From positions 1 to 9,740 of the forward strand of contig JAJAZI010000208.1 of assembly GCA_026785785.1 (NCBI GenBank): 9,740 nucleotides of DNA. The letters run 5' to 3'. The position numbers and the translations under genes are program-made. This document shows positions 1 to 6,474 of this stretch, piece after piece. Positions within the stretch are counted from its first letter, which is position 1. Every line of letters begins with the position of its first letter. The DNA is from Microbacteriaceae bacterium (GTDB lineage Bacteria; Actinomycetota; Actinomycetes; Actinomycetales; Microbacteriaceae). The notes under the pieces are model-generated. The model had not been told where the DNA came from. It was given only the letters and a program-made list of their open reading frames with translations, and did not search any database.

Positions 1-139
1 ATGGGATCGGGTTCGGGTCATCGTCCACGACATTCACGAGGAGAACTTCGGACCCGGTGGAGGCGGCGCGCCGCACGCCCCACTCGAGGGCGCGGCGGCT
101 GGGCGTCGATCCGTCCACCCCGACCACGATCGTGCCCAT
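1..139 (-). CDS. Universal stress protein, N-terminal fragment (runs off left edge)
   Basis: Reading leftward from ATG at 139, the first 46 codons begin MGTIVVGVDGSTPSRRALEW, the first beta strand and nucleotide-binding loop (VGVDGS) of a UspA-family domain. Next comes a hydrophobic strand (VLLVNVV) followed by acidic DDDPNP. No stop is reached before the window edge, so the rest is missing. ATG at 139 is the only possible start: the frame is closed by a stop at 173-175 and holds no other start codon. GGAG lies about 7 nt upstream of it. USPs are cytosolic, often ATP-binding proteins linked to growth arrest and hypoxia survival. A DosR-like box lies 54-73 bases upstream, next to a DevSR-like gene pair, so hypoxia or redox control is inferred. 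Whether it has one or two Usp domains cannot be seen. Confidence 0.85.
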   Translation of the reverse strand, partial: MGTIVVGVDGSTPSRRALEWGVRRAASTGSEVLLVNVVDDDPNPIP

Positions 140-192
140 GCCCGTCTCCGTCCAATCGTTTCGGCCACAGTGTCACCACGGCGCAGTGTTCG

Positions 193-212
193 ACAGGCAC
201 CAAAGTCCCCAT
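193..212 (-). promoter_or_regulatory. DosR/DevR-type operator upstream of the leftward USP gene
   Basis: On the minus strand this reads ATGGGGACTTTGGTGCCTGT. Against the mycobacterial DosR 20-bp palindrome (core GGGACT-WW-AGTCCC) it matches 14 of 20 positions, including the complete left half GGGACT and the central WW. The right half is GGTGCC instead of AGTCCC. The box centre is about 63 bases from the USP start. A weak -10-like CACTGT at 172-167 would put the RNA start near 160, about 42 bases from the box centre, the usual spacing for an activator overlapping -35. The match is seen directly; function is inferred from the adjacent DevR-type regulator, whose DNA-contact residues are conserved. 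Confidence 0.55.
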
Positions 213-570
213 TTTCGCGCGCGGCGACGGATGCGGGGGAGCAACGGCTCTGGCGGGAGAAACTGGGCGCGTTCTCGCACTACACGGGCTGGGACGAGGA
301 CGGCGGCTAGGACGACTGCCTCACCGTCGCCGAGTCGTTCGTCTACCTCCTGCCGCCGGGCGCCGCCCGGTGTGCGCACCGCGCCGCCCGGTGTGCGCAC
401 CGCGCCGTCCGGTGTGCGCACCGCGCTGCCCCGACGCGCGCAGCGCTGGGCAGCGGTGAGTCGGCATTTGCCTGGCTGATGTGCCGTCGACGCCCGACGA
501 GGCGCTGAGCGATCTGCTCACCGGAAACCTCGCCGGATCGGAGGTTATCGAGGTGGATAACACAGCCTGA
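212..570 (+). pseudogene. Probable decayed small gene of unknown family
   Basis: Two stretches read like real high-GC coding sequence but lie in different frames. In the frame of base 212, codons from about 227 give EQRLWREKLGAFSHYTGWDE, then a TAG at 308-310, then DDCLTVAESFVYLLPPGAA up to the tandem repeat. After the repeat the same frame gives GSGESAFAWLM (455-481). From about 476 the next frame takes over and ends in VPSTPDEALSDLLTGNLAGS and a few more residues, with a stop at 568-570. One nonsense codon, a repeat expansion and one frameshift would explain this. I do not recognise the family. The alternative is chance coding-like sequence in GC-rich DNA. No convincing start codon or ribosome binding site is visible. 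The DosR-like box lies at its 5' side and could once have served both directions. Confidence 0.35.
361..423. repeat. Three tandem 21-bp repeats, each with a GTGCGCAC palindrome
   Basis: The unit CGCCGCCCGGTGTGCGCACC plus G occurs at 361-381, 382-402 and 403-423. The first two copies are identical and the third has one C-to-T change. Each copy contains the perfect 8-bp palindrome GTGCGCAC (372-379, 393-400, 414-421), spaced exactly 21 bp or about two helical turns. The unit is a multiple of three, so it would not shift a reading frame. It may be a simple expansion inside the decayed gene or an array of protein binding sites. There are no spacers, so it is not CRISPR. Confidence 0.9.
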
Positions 571-610
571 CGCTGACCGCCCAGGGCTGTCCCCGCTCTG
601 CAGAAGCGAA

Positions 611-616
611 TAGTCT
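611..616 (+). promoter_or_regulatory. Candidate -10 box for the devSR-like operon
   Basis: TAGTCT matches the actinobacterial TAnnnT -10 pattern. An RNA start near 623 would leave a leader of about 58 nt before the kinase ATG at 681, containing the GGAGGGG ribosome binding site (671-677). No good -35 hexamer is seen 16-18 bp upstream. Bases 623-628 are ATGATG, so a transcript starting at 623 would also begin with an out-of-frame ATG. Confidence 0.35.
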
Positions 617-680
617 CAGGCCATGATGGGCCTGACTTCGCGCATGCGTTCAGGACCACCCGAACCGGCTGGAGGGGTTG

Positions 681-2393
681 ATGGAGCGGGACAATTTCCT
701 GACCTTCCCCGATGCCCCGCGGGACGGCCTCGACCGAGTGCTGGGCGAGCTCGTCGAACTCGCCAACGACGTGCTGACGACCCAGGGTCGGCTCCGCGCG
801 CTGCTGCGCGCCAACCAACTCGTCGTGCAGCAACTCGAGCTTCCGATCGTGCTGCAGCGCATCGTCGAGGTGGCCGTCGAGCTGGTCGGTGCGCAATACG
901 GTGCGCTCGGCGTCATCGCCCCGCACGGAGGACTGGAGCAATTCATCCACATCGGTGTGCCGCCGGAGACCGTCGAGCGGATCGGCCACCTTCCGAAGGG
1001 GCGCGGGTTAATCGGCGCGCTGATCGACGACCCGAACCCGATACGTCTCCGCAACATCAACGGCGACCCGCGCTCAGCCGGTTTCCCGCCGGGGCATCCG
1101 CCCATGGACAGCTTCCTCGGTGTGCCGGTGCGCGTGCGCGACGAGGTGTACGGCAACCTCTACCTCACGAACCGCACCTCGGGGGCGTTCACCCCCGAGG
1201 ATGAGGAGCTCGTCATCGCCCTGGCCGCGACCGCCGGGTTCGCGATCGACAACGCGCGGCTGTACGCCGAGACGAAGCGCCGGCAGGCGTGGGCGGCGGC
1301 CTCGGCGGAGATCACCGCCGCGCTGCTGTCGGACGATTTCGGCGACTCGATCGCACTGCTGGCGGCTCGGGTGCTGACCCTCTCCGAGGCCGCCCTGGTC
1401 TGTGTGATGGTGCCGACCTCCGATCCCGACCACCTGATCGTCGGCACGGCGCGAGGGCAGGATGCCGAGCGCTGGGAGGGCGCGCGCGTGCCCGTCGCGG
1501 GCTCGATCGCCGGGCGGGTGATGGTCGGCCGCCAGCCACGACTGGTCGAGGAGGGCGACGAGACCGTCTCGGTCGTACACAAGGACTACCGGTTCGGTCC
1601 GACGATGGCGGTGCCCCTCCTCGCCTCGGGGCGTGCGCTCGGGGTGCTGACCGTCACCCGCCGACTCGGCGAGCGCCCCTTCTCCGAGGCCGACCTCGGG
1701 ATGGCAGCAGATTTCGCCGGGCAGGCGAGCGTCGCGATGGAGCTCGCGACTGCACGGGCGGACCGGCAGCTGATCCTGATCCTCGAGGACCGCAGCCGCA
1801 TTGCCCGGGACCTGCACGACCATGTCATTCAGCAGCTGTTCGCGACCGGGCTCGAGCTGCAGAGTGTGGTCGGCGCCCTACCTCCCGGGGTGAGCGCGGA
1901 ACGCATCGACACCGCCATCTCGAACCTCGACAAGTCGATCTCGCAGATTCGCACCGCCATTTTTGCACTGTCCGGTACCCGCGGGCATCGGCCCGACACG
2001 ATCAGGCGTCGCCTCATCGACGTCGTCAACGAGGTCTCCGTCGGGTTGGTGGAAATGCCGCGCCTGAGCTTCTCCGGCCCCGTCGATCTCGTCATCACCG
2101 GTGCTCTCGCCGATGACGTCGTGGCGGTTGTCCGCGAGGCGCTCAGCAATGTCGCGCGGCACGCCGACGCGGAGCATGTCACCGTCGTCCTTCAGGCCAT
2201 CGACGGTTTCGTCGGTATCGAGGTCACCGACGATGGAGTCGGCATCACCGACCCGCAGCGCCGCAGCGGTCTCGCCAACCTGCACGAGCGCGCGGCCAGG
2301 CGTGGGGGAAGCTTCACGATCGACTCAGACGAGGGGCATACCGTCGCCTTGTGGAGCGCGCCCTACGGGGCAGACACGGAGGTCAGTGCATGA
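681..2393 (+). CDS. devS: DevS/DosT-type sensor histidine kinase (GAF-GAF-HisKA_3-HATPase)
   Basis: Soluble sensor kinase of 570 residues, close to the 578 of mycobacterial DevS and with no membrane segment. The first GAF domain (about 53-195) contains HLPKGRGLIG, FPPGHPPM and GNLYLTN. His139 in PPGHPPM aligns with the proximal heme histidine of DevS (His149), and Tyr161, exactly 22 residues on, aligns with its distal-pocket tyrosine (Tyr171). A second GAF follows (about 216-360). The dimerisation helix IARDLHDHVIQQLF carries phospho-acceptor His379. The ATPase domain has the N box (REALSNVARHA, Asn490), the G1 box DDGVGI (517-522) and the typical SGLANLHERA. The start is ATG 681, 5 nt after GGAGG; a TTG at 678 is too close to the ribosome binding site. 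Its stop overlaps the regulator start as ATGA. It probably senses O2, NO, CO or redox state through heme and phosphorylates the next gene product. Confidence 0.93.
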   Translation: MERDNFLTFPDAPRDGLDRVLGELVELANDVLTTQGRLRALLRANQLVVQQLELPIVLQRIVEVAVELVGAQYGALGVIAPHGGLEQFIHIGVPPETVERIGHLPKGRGLIGALIDDPNPIRLRNINGDPRSAGFPPGHPPMDSFLGVPVRVRDEVYGNLYLTNRTSGAFTPEDEELVIALAATAGFAIDNARLYAETKRRQAWAAASAEITAALLSDDFGDSIALLAARVLTLSEAALVCVMVPTSDPDHLIVGTARGQDAERWEGARVPVAGSIAGRVMVGRQPRLVEEGDETVSVVHKDYRFGPTMAVPLLASGRALGVLTVTRRLGERPFSEADLGMAADFAGQASVAMELATARADRQLILILEDRSRIARDLHDHVIQQLFATGLELQSVVGALPPGVSAERIDTAISNLDKSISQIRTAIFALSGTRGHRPDTIRRRLIDVVNEVSVGLVEMPRLSFSGPVDLVITGALADDVVAVVREALSNVARHADAEHVTVVLQAIDGFVGIEVTDDGVGITDPQRRSGLANLHERAARRGGSFTIDSDEGHTVALWSAPYGADTEVSA

Positions 2394-3052
2394 ACGGTGA
2401 GACGATTCGGGTGTTTCTCGTTGACGACCACGAGATCGTGCGCCGCGGTGTCGGGGAGTTGCTGTCGGCGGAGCCCGACATCGAGGTCGTCGGCGAGGCG
2501 GCGACCGCGGCGCAGGCGCGGTCGAGGGTCGGCGCGATCCGCCCGGACGTCGCGCTGCTCGACGTGCGGCTCCCGGATGGCAGCGGAATCGATGTATGCC
2601 GGGATCTGCTCTCGGCAGATCCCGGCATCCGCTGCATCATGCTCACCGCCTACGACGACGACGAGGCGATCTACGCCGCGGTCATGGCGGGGGCATCCGG
2701 GTACATCATCAAGGACATCCGCAGCGGCGGGCTCATTGAATCGGTGCGCAAGGTCGCCGCTGGCCATACCCTCATGGACCCGTCGCTCAAGCGCAGGGTC
2801 GTCGACCGGATGCGGGATGAGGGCAACCAGGATCCGCGGCTCGCGACTCTCAGCGAGCGCGAGCGTGAGGTGCTCGCCCTCATCGCGGACGGGCTCACCA
2901 ACCGGCAGATCGGAGCGCGGCTCTCGCTCGCGGAGAAGACCGTGAAGAACTACGTCTCGAGCCTGCTCAGCAAGCTCGGACTGCAACGGCGCACCCAGGC
3001 CGTCGCTGTGCAGCTCGAGACCCGCGCCCCGCACCCGACGAGGCGCGCCTAG
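2390..3052 (+). CDS. devR: DevR/DosR-type response regulator (REC + LuxR-type HTH)
   Basis: NarL/FixJ-family transcription factor of 220 residues. The receiver domain (about 6-122) has the acidic pair Asp12-Asp13, phospho-acceptor Asp58 in LLDVRLPDGSGI, Thr86 and Lys108 in GYIIKDI. The LuxR-type helix-turn-helix (about 150-212) contains LSEREREVLALIADGLTNRQ and AEKTVKNYVSSLLSKLG. Lys183, Lys186 and Asn187 correspond to the DNA-contacting Lys179, Lys182 and Asn183 of mycobacterial DevR, so a GGGACT-type site is expected. The start is ATG 2390, 7 nt after GGAGG (2378-2382), overlapping the kinase stop; longer in-frame starts lie inside the kinase gene. Kinase and regulator are translationally coupled. 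Likely targets include the nearby USP genes (inference). A long perfect inverted repeat lies inside the gene. Confidence 0.94.
   Translation: MNGETIRVFLVDDHEIVRRGVGELLSAEPDIEVVGEAATAAQARSRVGAIRPDVALLDVRLPDGSGIDVCRDLLSADPGIRCIMLTAYDDDEAIYAAVMAGASGYIIKDIRSGGLIESVRKVAAGHTLMDPSLKRRVVDRMRDEGNQDPRLATLSEREREVLALIADGLTNRQIGARLSLAEKTVKNYVSSLLSKLGLQRRTQAVAVQLETRAPHPTRRA
2596..2628. repeat. Perfect 14-bp inverted repeat inside devR
   Basis: ATGCCGGGATCTGC (2596-2609) and its exact complement GCAGATCCCGGCAT (2615-2628) are separated by TCTCG. The predicted RNA hairpin would be very stable. It lies over codons for the conserved CRDLLSADPGI part of the receiver domain, about 206 nt into the gene. The encoded residues are family-typical, so the symmetry arises from codon choice. 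Confidence 0.9.
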
Positions 3053-3147
3053 GACCTTCGGCACTTGAGCGGTTCGCAACACTTCGACACCGTGGTGGTG
3101 ACGGCGTGCTAGGCGAGCCGTGCGAGCGAGCAGAGGGCAGACGATCG

Positions 3148-4005
3148 ATGATCGAGAGAACCATAGTGGGCGTTGACGGCTCGGCGAAGTCCAACGTCGC
3201 CCTCGAGTGGGCGCTGGGCCGCGAGAGATTCCGTCGCGGGAGCATCGTGCTCGTGCGGATCGTCGACGACACGATCATGGCCGGGGACTACCTCGTGACC
3301 GAACGCACGATCGACGCGGCGCGGGACGCCCTCAGCTCCCAGCTCACGGACGTCAGGCGTCGGCATCCGGGGCTCACGATCGGCAGCGAACTCGTGCAGG
3401 GCGACCCCAGCACCGAGCTCGCCCGGTTCTCCGAGGCGACGTCGCTGCTCGTCGTCGGCACCCGCAAGCGAACTGGCTCCCGGCTCCGCTACGCCTGGTC
3501 GGTCGGCACGAGACTCGCCACGAAGGCGAAGGGCCCCGTCGCGATCATCCCGGAGGGTGAGGTGAGCACATCCGCGGATGTGGTCGTCGCGGTGGACGGA
3601 TCGGTCGGGTCCATCACCGCCGTGCAGTTCGCCGCAGCCGAGGCGGCCCACGCGGGTGGCGTGCTCCGCGCCATCCACGCGTGGCAGGCGCCCCTAGCCT
3701 GGCAGGATGCCTACGCCCCGGAGGACGATTTTCTGACGTCGCTCGAGGAGTCGCACCGCCAGCTCCTCGAGGACGCGCTGGTCACGGTCACGGCGCGCTA
3801 CCCCGAGCTGACCATCGACCGTCAGCTCGTGCACGGCACGCCGGCCTGGGCCCTGCTTGATGCCGCGAGGGAGGCGGGACTGCTCGTCGTCGGCAACCAT
3901 GGGCTGAGCGGTGTCTCCCGGTTCCTTCTCGGCTCGGTAAGCCATACCGTTGTGCTCAACATTGTTTCGCCGACGATCGTGGTGCGGCACGACACGGACA
4001 AGTGA
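3148..4005 (+). CDS. Universal stress protein with two tandem Usp domains
   Basis: A 285-residue cytosolic protein with two UspA-like domains. Domain 1 (about 1-137) opens with ERTIVGVDGSAKS. Domain 2 (about 142-281) opens with VVVAVDGSVGS and ends with GNHGLSGVSRFLLGS (249-263), a perfect G-2x-G-9x-G-S nucleotide-binding signature. The matching place in domain 1 reads GTRKRTGSRLRYAWSVGT, where the second glycine is replaced and the spacing is wrong, so only domain 2 is expected to bind ATP. The start is ATG 3148, because Usp domains begin only a few residues before the IVGVDGS strand; the ribosome binding site (GAGGG at 3133-3137) is about 10 nt away and modest. It lies 95 nt after devR on the same strand, so it may be co-transcribed. 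A dormancy or hypoxia role is inferred from context. Confidence 0.9.
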   Translation: MIERTIVGVDGSAKSNVALEWALGRERFRRGSIVLVRIVDDTIMAGDYLVTERTIDAARDALSSQLTDVRRRHPGLTIGSELVQGDPSTELARFSEATSLLVVGTRKRTGSRLRYAWSVGTRLATKAKGPVAIIPEGEVSTSADVVVAVDGSVGSITAVQFAAAEAAHAGGVLRAIHAWQAPLAWQDAYAPEDDFLTSLEESHRQLLEDALVTVTARYPELTIDRQLVHGTPAWALLDAAREAGLLVVGNHGLSGVSRFLLGSVSHTVVLNIVSPTIVVRHDTDK

Positions 4006-4050
4006 CCCCTGGCACGATGGGGCAACCAGCCAACACCCCGGAACGCGGTA

Positions 4051-4056
4051 TATAAC
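4051..4056 (+). promoter_or_regulatory. Candidate -10 box of the MFS gene
   Basis: TATAAC sits in an AT-rich patch (TATATAAC, 4049-4056) that stands out in this GC-rich DNA. It ends 13 nt before the MFS start, so the RNA would have a leader of only about 6-7 nt. No Shine-Dalgarno sequence precedes the ATG, which fits. No clear -35 hexamer is visible. Confidence 0.45.
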
Positions 4057-4069
4057 TGGGTTTACTCCC

Positions 4070-5575
4070 ATGACTGATTCACGCCGCTCCACCGCGCCAC
4101 CGACCGACCGCGTCCGTTGGCAGATCTTCGCCGTCTGCGTCGCCGTGGCCAGTCTCACGATCCTCGACCTCTCGAAGGTGAACGTCGGGCTGCCGTCGAT
4201 CGAGGAGTCGCTCGGCGCGGGGTCGAGCGAGCTGCAGCTGATCGTCGCCGGCTACGCGCTCGCGTTCGGGCTCGCGCTCGTCCCCGCCGGCCGCCTCGGC
4301 GACATCCATTCCCGCAAGCTCATGTTCATCATCGGGCTGAGCACCTTCACCATCGCGAGCGTGCTCTGCGCGATCGCGCCCGACATCACCTCACTGCTCG
4401 TCGCGCGCACCCTGCAGGGGATCGCCGCAGGGATCCAGATGCCCCAGGTGCTCGGGCTGCTGCAGCAGCTGTTCGTCGGCAAGGAGCGCGGGCGCGTGTT
4501 CGGCATCTTCGGGGCCACCATCGGCGTCTCCACGGCGGTCGGCCCGACCCTCGGCGGCCTGCTCATCGCGATCGGCGGGCCGACGGATGGCTGGCGGCTG
4601 CTGTTCTGGATGAACGTGCCACTCGGGATCCTCGCCCTCGCGTTCGCGATCCGCCTGCTTCCGGCGACGGCGAAGAGGACCGGGGCACGCACGGAACTCG
4701 ACCTCGTCGGCATCCTCCTGCTCGGGACGGCGACCTTCAGCCTCATGCTCCCGTTCGTGCTGACCACGGGCGGGCCGGGCGACAACCCGCTGCGCTGGCT
4801 CTGGCTCGCCTCCTTCGCGGCGGCGACAGCGATGTTCATCGCGTGGGAGCGCCGCTACCGACGCCTCGGCAAGTCGCCCGTGGTGCAGTTCTCGCTGTTC
4901 CGGGAGAGTTCCTACCGGAACGGACTTCTCGTCGCGACCGCGTACTTCGGCGCGCTTCCCGCGCTGTTCCTGATCGCGACCCTCTACCTGCAGCAGGGCC
5001 TCGGCATCCAGCCAGTGTTCGCTGGCATGGTCGGCATCACCTTCGCCCTCGCCGCGGCGTTCACCTCCTGGCTCGGCGGCCGTCTCGTGGACCGCTACGG
5101 ACGGCTGCTCGTCGTGGCGGGCCTCGTGAGCGTGATCGTGGGCTTCGCCCTCGTGATCTGCGCCGCGATCCTGCTGCCGCCCGACCTCTCACCCTGGTAC
5201 ATGGCGGCGGCGATGACGGTCGCGGGCGCCGGCGGAGGGTTCGTGATCTCGCCCAACCAGACCCTCACGCTCGCCCAGGTGCCGGTCGCGATGGCGGGCG
5301 TCGCCGGCTCGATGAGCCAGGTCGGCCAGCGGGTCGGAACGGCGATCGGCGTCGCGGCCGGGTCGTCGACGTTCTTCGCGACGCTCTACCGCGAGGAGGG
5401 CCAGGCCAGTTCGCTCTCGATTTACCACGACGGTTTCCGCAACGGTGCGCTCGTGTCGCTCGGCCTCGTGGTCGTCGCGCTCACCTTCGCACTCCTCGAC
5501 CTTCGCTCGCGGCGCCTGGCCGCGGGAAGCGCCGCGCGGGTCGACCCCGCCGACCTCGAACAGGCCGCGGCCTAG
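4070..5575 (+). CDS. MFS drug-type efflux transporter (DHA2/EmrB-QacA-like)
   Basis: A 501-residue membrane protein, the size of the 14-helix drug:H+ antiporter group. A basic cytoplasmic N-terminus is followed by helix 1 ending LDLSKVNVGLPSI (32-44), where QacA/EmrB-type proteins have LDxTIVNVALP. Motif A is GRLGDIHSRK (74-83), with a second copy GRLVDRYGR in the C-terminal half. RTLQGIAAG (113-121) corresponds to motif B and GVSTAVGPTLGG (152-163) to the antiporter motif C. Many alternating hydrophobic segments follow, and the C-terminal tail is hydrophilic and Ala-rich. ATG 4070 is chosen because helix 1 begins about 17 residues later and the candidate -10 lies just upstream; a longer reading would enter the USP gene. 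The substrate cannot be predicted. Proton-driven export of toxic compounds is the family role. It converges with hisN and shares stop bases with it. Confidence 0.88.
   Translation: MTDSRRSTAPPTDRVRWQIFAVCVAVASLTILDLSKVNVGLPSIEESLGAGSSELQLIVAGYALAFGLALVPAGRLGDIHSRKLMFIIGLSTFTIASVLCAIAPDITSLLVARTLQGIAAGIQMPQVLGLLQQLFVGKERGRVFGIFGATIGVSTAVGPTLGGLLIAIGGPTDGWRLLFWMNVPLGILALAFAIRLLPATAKRTGARTELDLVGILLLGTATFSLMLPFVLTTGGPGDNPLRWLWLASFAAATAMFIAWERRYRRLGKSPVVQFSLFRESSYRNGLLVATAYFGALPALFLIATLYLQQGLGIQPVFAGMVGITFALAAAFTSWLGGRLVDRYGRLLVVAGLVSVIVGFALVICAAILLPPDLSPWYMAAAMTVAGAGGGFVISPNQTLTLAQVPVAMAGVAGSMSQVGQRVGTAIGVAAGSSTFFATLYREEGQASSLSIYHDGFRNGALVSLGLVVVALTFALLDLRSRRLAAGSAARVDPADLEQAAA
5562..5575. other. 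Convergent gene junction: shared CTAG stops and 12-bp palindrome
   Basis: The MFS stop TAG (5573-5575, +) and the hisN stop TAG (5574-5572, -) share the palindrome CTAG, so the two genes overlap tail to tail by 4 bases. Just before it AGGCCGCGGCCT (5562-5573) is a perfect 12-bp palindrome. There is no intergenic space for an ordinary terminator and no T tract. Confidence 0.9.
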
Positions 5576-6381
5576 TTCAGCAGGCGCAGCACGGCGTCGT
5601 GCAGGTGGCCGTTGGTCGCGATCGCGGACCCGTGCCAGGGGCCGGGGATGCCGCTCGCCGAGGTGAACGCGCCGCCCGCCTCCTCGATGATGGGGGCGAT
5701 GGCCGCCATGTCCCACGGCTTGAGGTCGAACTCGCCCGCGATGTCGATCATCCCCTCCGCGACCATCATGTACGACCACATGTCGCCATAGGCGCGCGTG
5801 CGCCACACCTCGCGGGAGAGCTCGACGAGGCGGTCCAGCATGCCGTAGTCATCCCAGCCCTTGAGGCTGTTGTAGCTCAGCGACGCGTCGGCGAGCTCGG
5901 TGACGCCGGAGACGAAGATGCGCCGTTCCCGGTGTTCGTTCTCCGACACCCGCTCGCTCGTCCAGGCGCCCTGGCCGTGGGCCGCCCACCAGCGCTGGCC
6001 GAGCGCCGGGGCGCTCACTACTCCCAGCACCGGAACCTCGTCGATCGCAAGCGAGATGAGGGTGGCCCACACCGGAATGCCGCGCACATAGTTGGCGGTG
6101 CCGTCGATCGGGTCGATGATCCATTGGCGCCGGACGCCCGAATCGGTGCCGGCCTCGCTGCCGAACTCCTCGCCGAGGATCGCGTCGTTCGGGCGGGAGT
6201 CGGCGAGCCCACCGCGGATCGCGGCCTCGACCGCCTTGTCCGCATCCGTCACATGGGTCATGTCGGGCTTCATGGTCACGACGAGGTCGTTGGCGCGAAA
6301 CCGCTCGCTCGAAATGGAGTCGGCCATATCGGCCAGCTGGCGAGCGAGCTGAAGGTCGGACTGGAGCGTGTAGTCGGTCAC
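5572..6381 (-). CDS. hisN: Histidinol-phosphatase, inositol-monophosphatase family
   Basis: Mg2+-dependent phosphatase of 269 residues, usual for the family. It has the three IMPase motifs: ILGEEFG (Glu71), WIIDPIDGT (Asp90, Asp93) and KPWDMAA (Asp224), which correspond to metal ligands Glu70, Asp90, Asp93 and Asp220 of human IMPA1. Between them GIPVWATLISLA and RAYGDMWSYMMVAEG are typical of the actinobacterial HisN branch. HisN hydrolyses L-histidinol phosphate to histidinol in histidine biosynthesis; action on inositol phosphate is the alternative and cannot be excluded from sequence alone. The start is GTG at 6381, with TAACCT 6 nt upstream and no ribosome binding site, suggesting a leaderless message. 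It lies 191 nt downstream of rsgA on the same strand with its own apparent promoter. Confidence 0.88.
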   Translation of the reverse strand: MTDYTLQSDLQLARQLADMADSISSERFRANDLVVTMKPDMTHVTDADKAVEAAIRGGLADSRPNDAILGEEFGSEAGTDSGVRRQWIIDPIDGTANYVRGIPVWATLISLAIDEVPVLGVVSAPALGQRWWAAHGQGAWTSERVSENEHRERRIFVSGVTELADASLSYNSLKGWDDYGMLDRLVELSREVWRTRAYGDMWSYMMVAEGMIDIAGEFDLKPWDMAAIAPIIEEAGGAFTSASGIPGPWHGSAIATNGHLHDAVLRLLN

Positions 6382-6387
6382 GTCACA

Positions 6388-6393
6388 AGGTTA
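6388..6393 (-). promoter_or_regulatory. -10 box for leaderless hisN
   Basis: The minus strand reads TAACCT-TGTGAC-GTG, a TAnnnT box 6 nt before the GTG start. RNA initiation would fall at or next to the start codon. No -35 hexamer is recognisable. Confidence 0.5.
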
Positions 6394-6474
6394 GGGCAGC
6401 GGCGCGAGCTGTCCCGACGAGGTGGCGTCGGCGGGGGGTAGCCGTGCGCCCCCGCTGCTCGGAAGTGCGTCGAG

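Noticed and set aside
361..423. CRISPR array
   Set aside because: The repeats are directly adjacent with no spacers, and no cas genes are present.
321..989. Minus-strand open frame covering the tandem repeats and the start of devS
   Set aside because: It runs antisense into the kinase gene and has no recognisable protein signature.
623..1204. Open frame starting at ATG 623, 6 nt after the TAGTCT box, as a leaderless gene
   Set aside because: It overlaps devS in another frame for over 500 bases and its product is Arg-rich without family features; only the RNA start is plausible.
3051..3064. Possible second DosR-like box (AGGACCTTCGGCAC) at the devR stop, upstream of the tandem USP
   Set aside because: Only 9 of the 14 core positions match and no flanking position does, so it is too weak to call without a genome-wide matrix score.
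3106..3147. Longer USP start at GTG 3106
   Set aside because: It would add 14 residues before a strand that normally starts within a few residues of the N-terminus, and no better ribosome binding site precedes it.
4040..4062. GGAAC...GTT as a SigR-type promoter for the MFS gene
   Set aside because: The spacer is 15 nt, not 18-19, and a TATAAC box explains the region better.
4117..6441. Very long open frame (774 codons) on the + strand across the MFS gene and hisN
   Set aside because: The translation is Arg/Ala/Pro-rich with no domain, a normal shadow of GC-rich genes; the MFS and hisN frames carry clear motifs.
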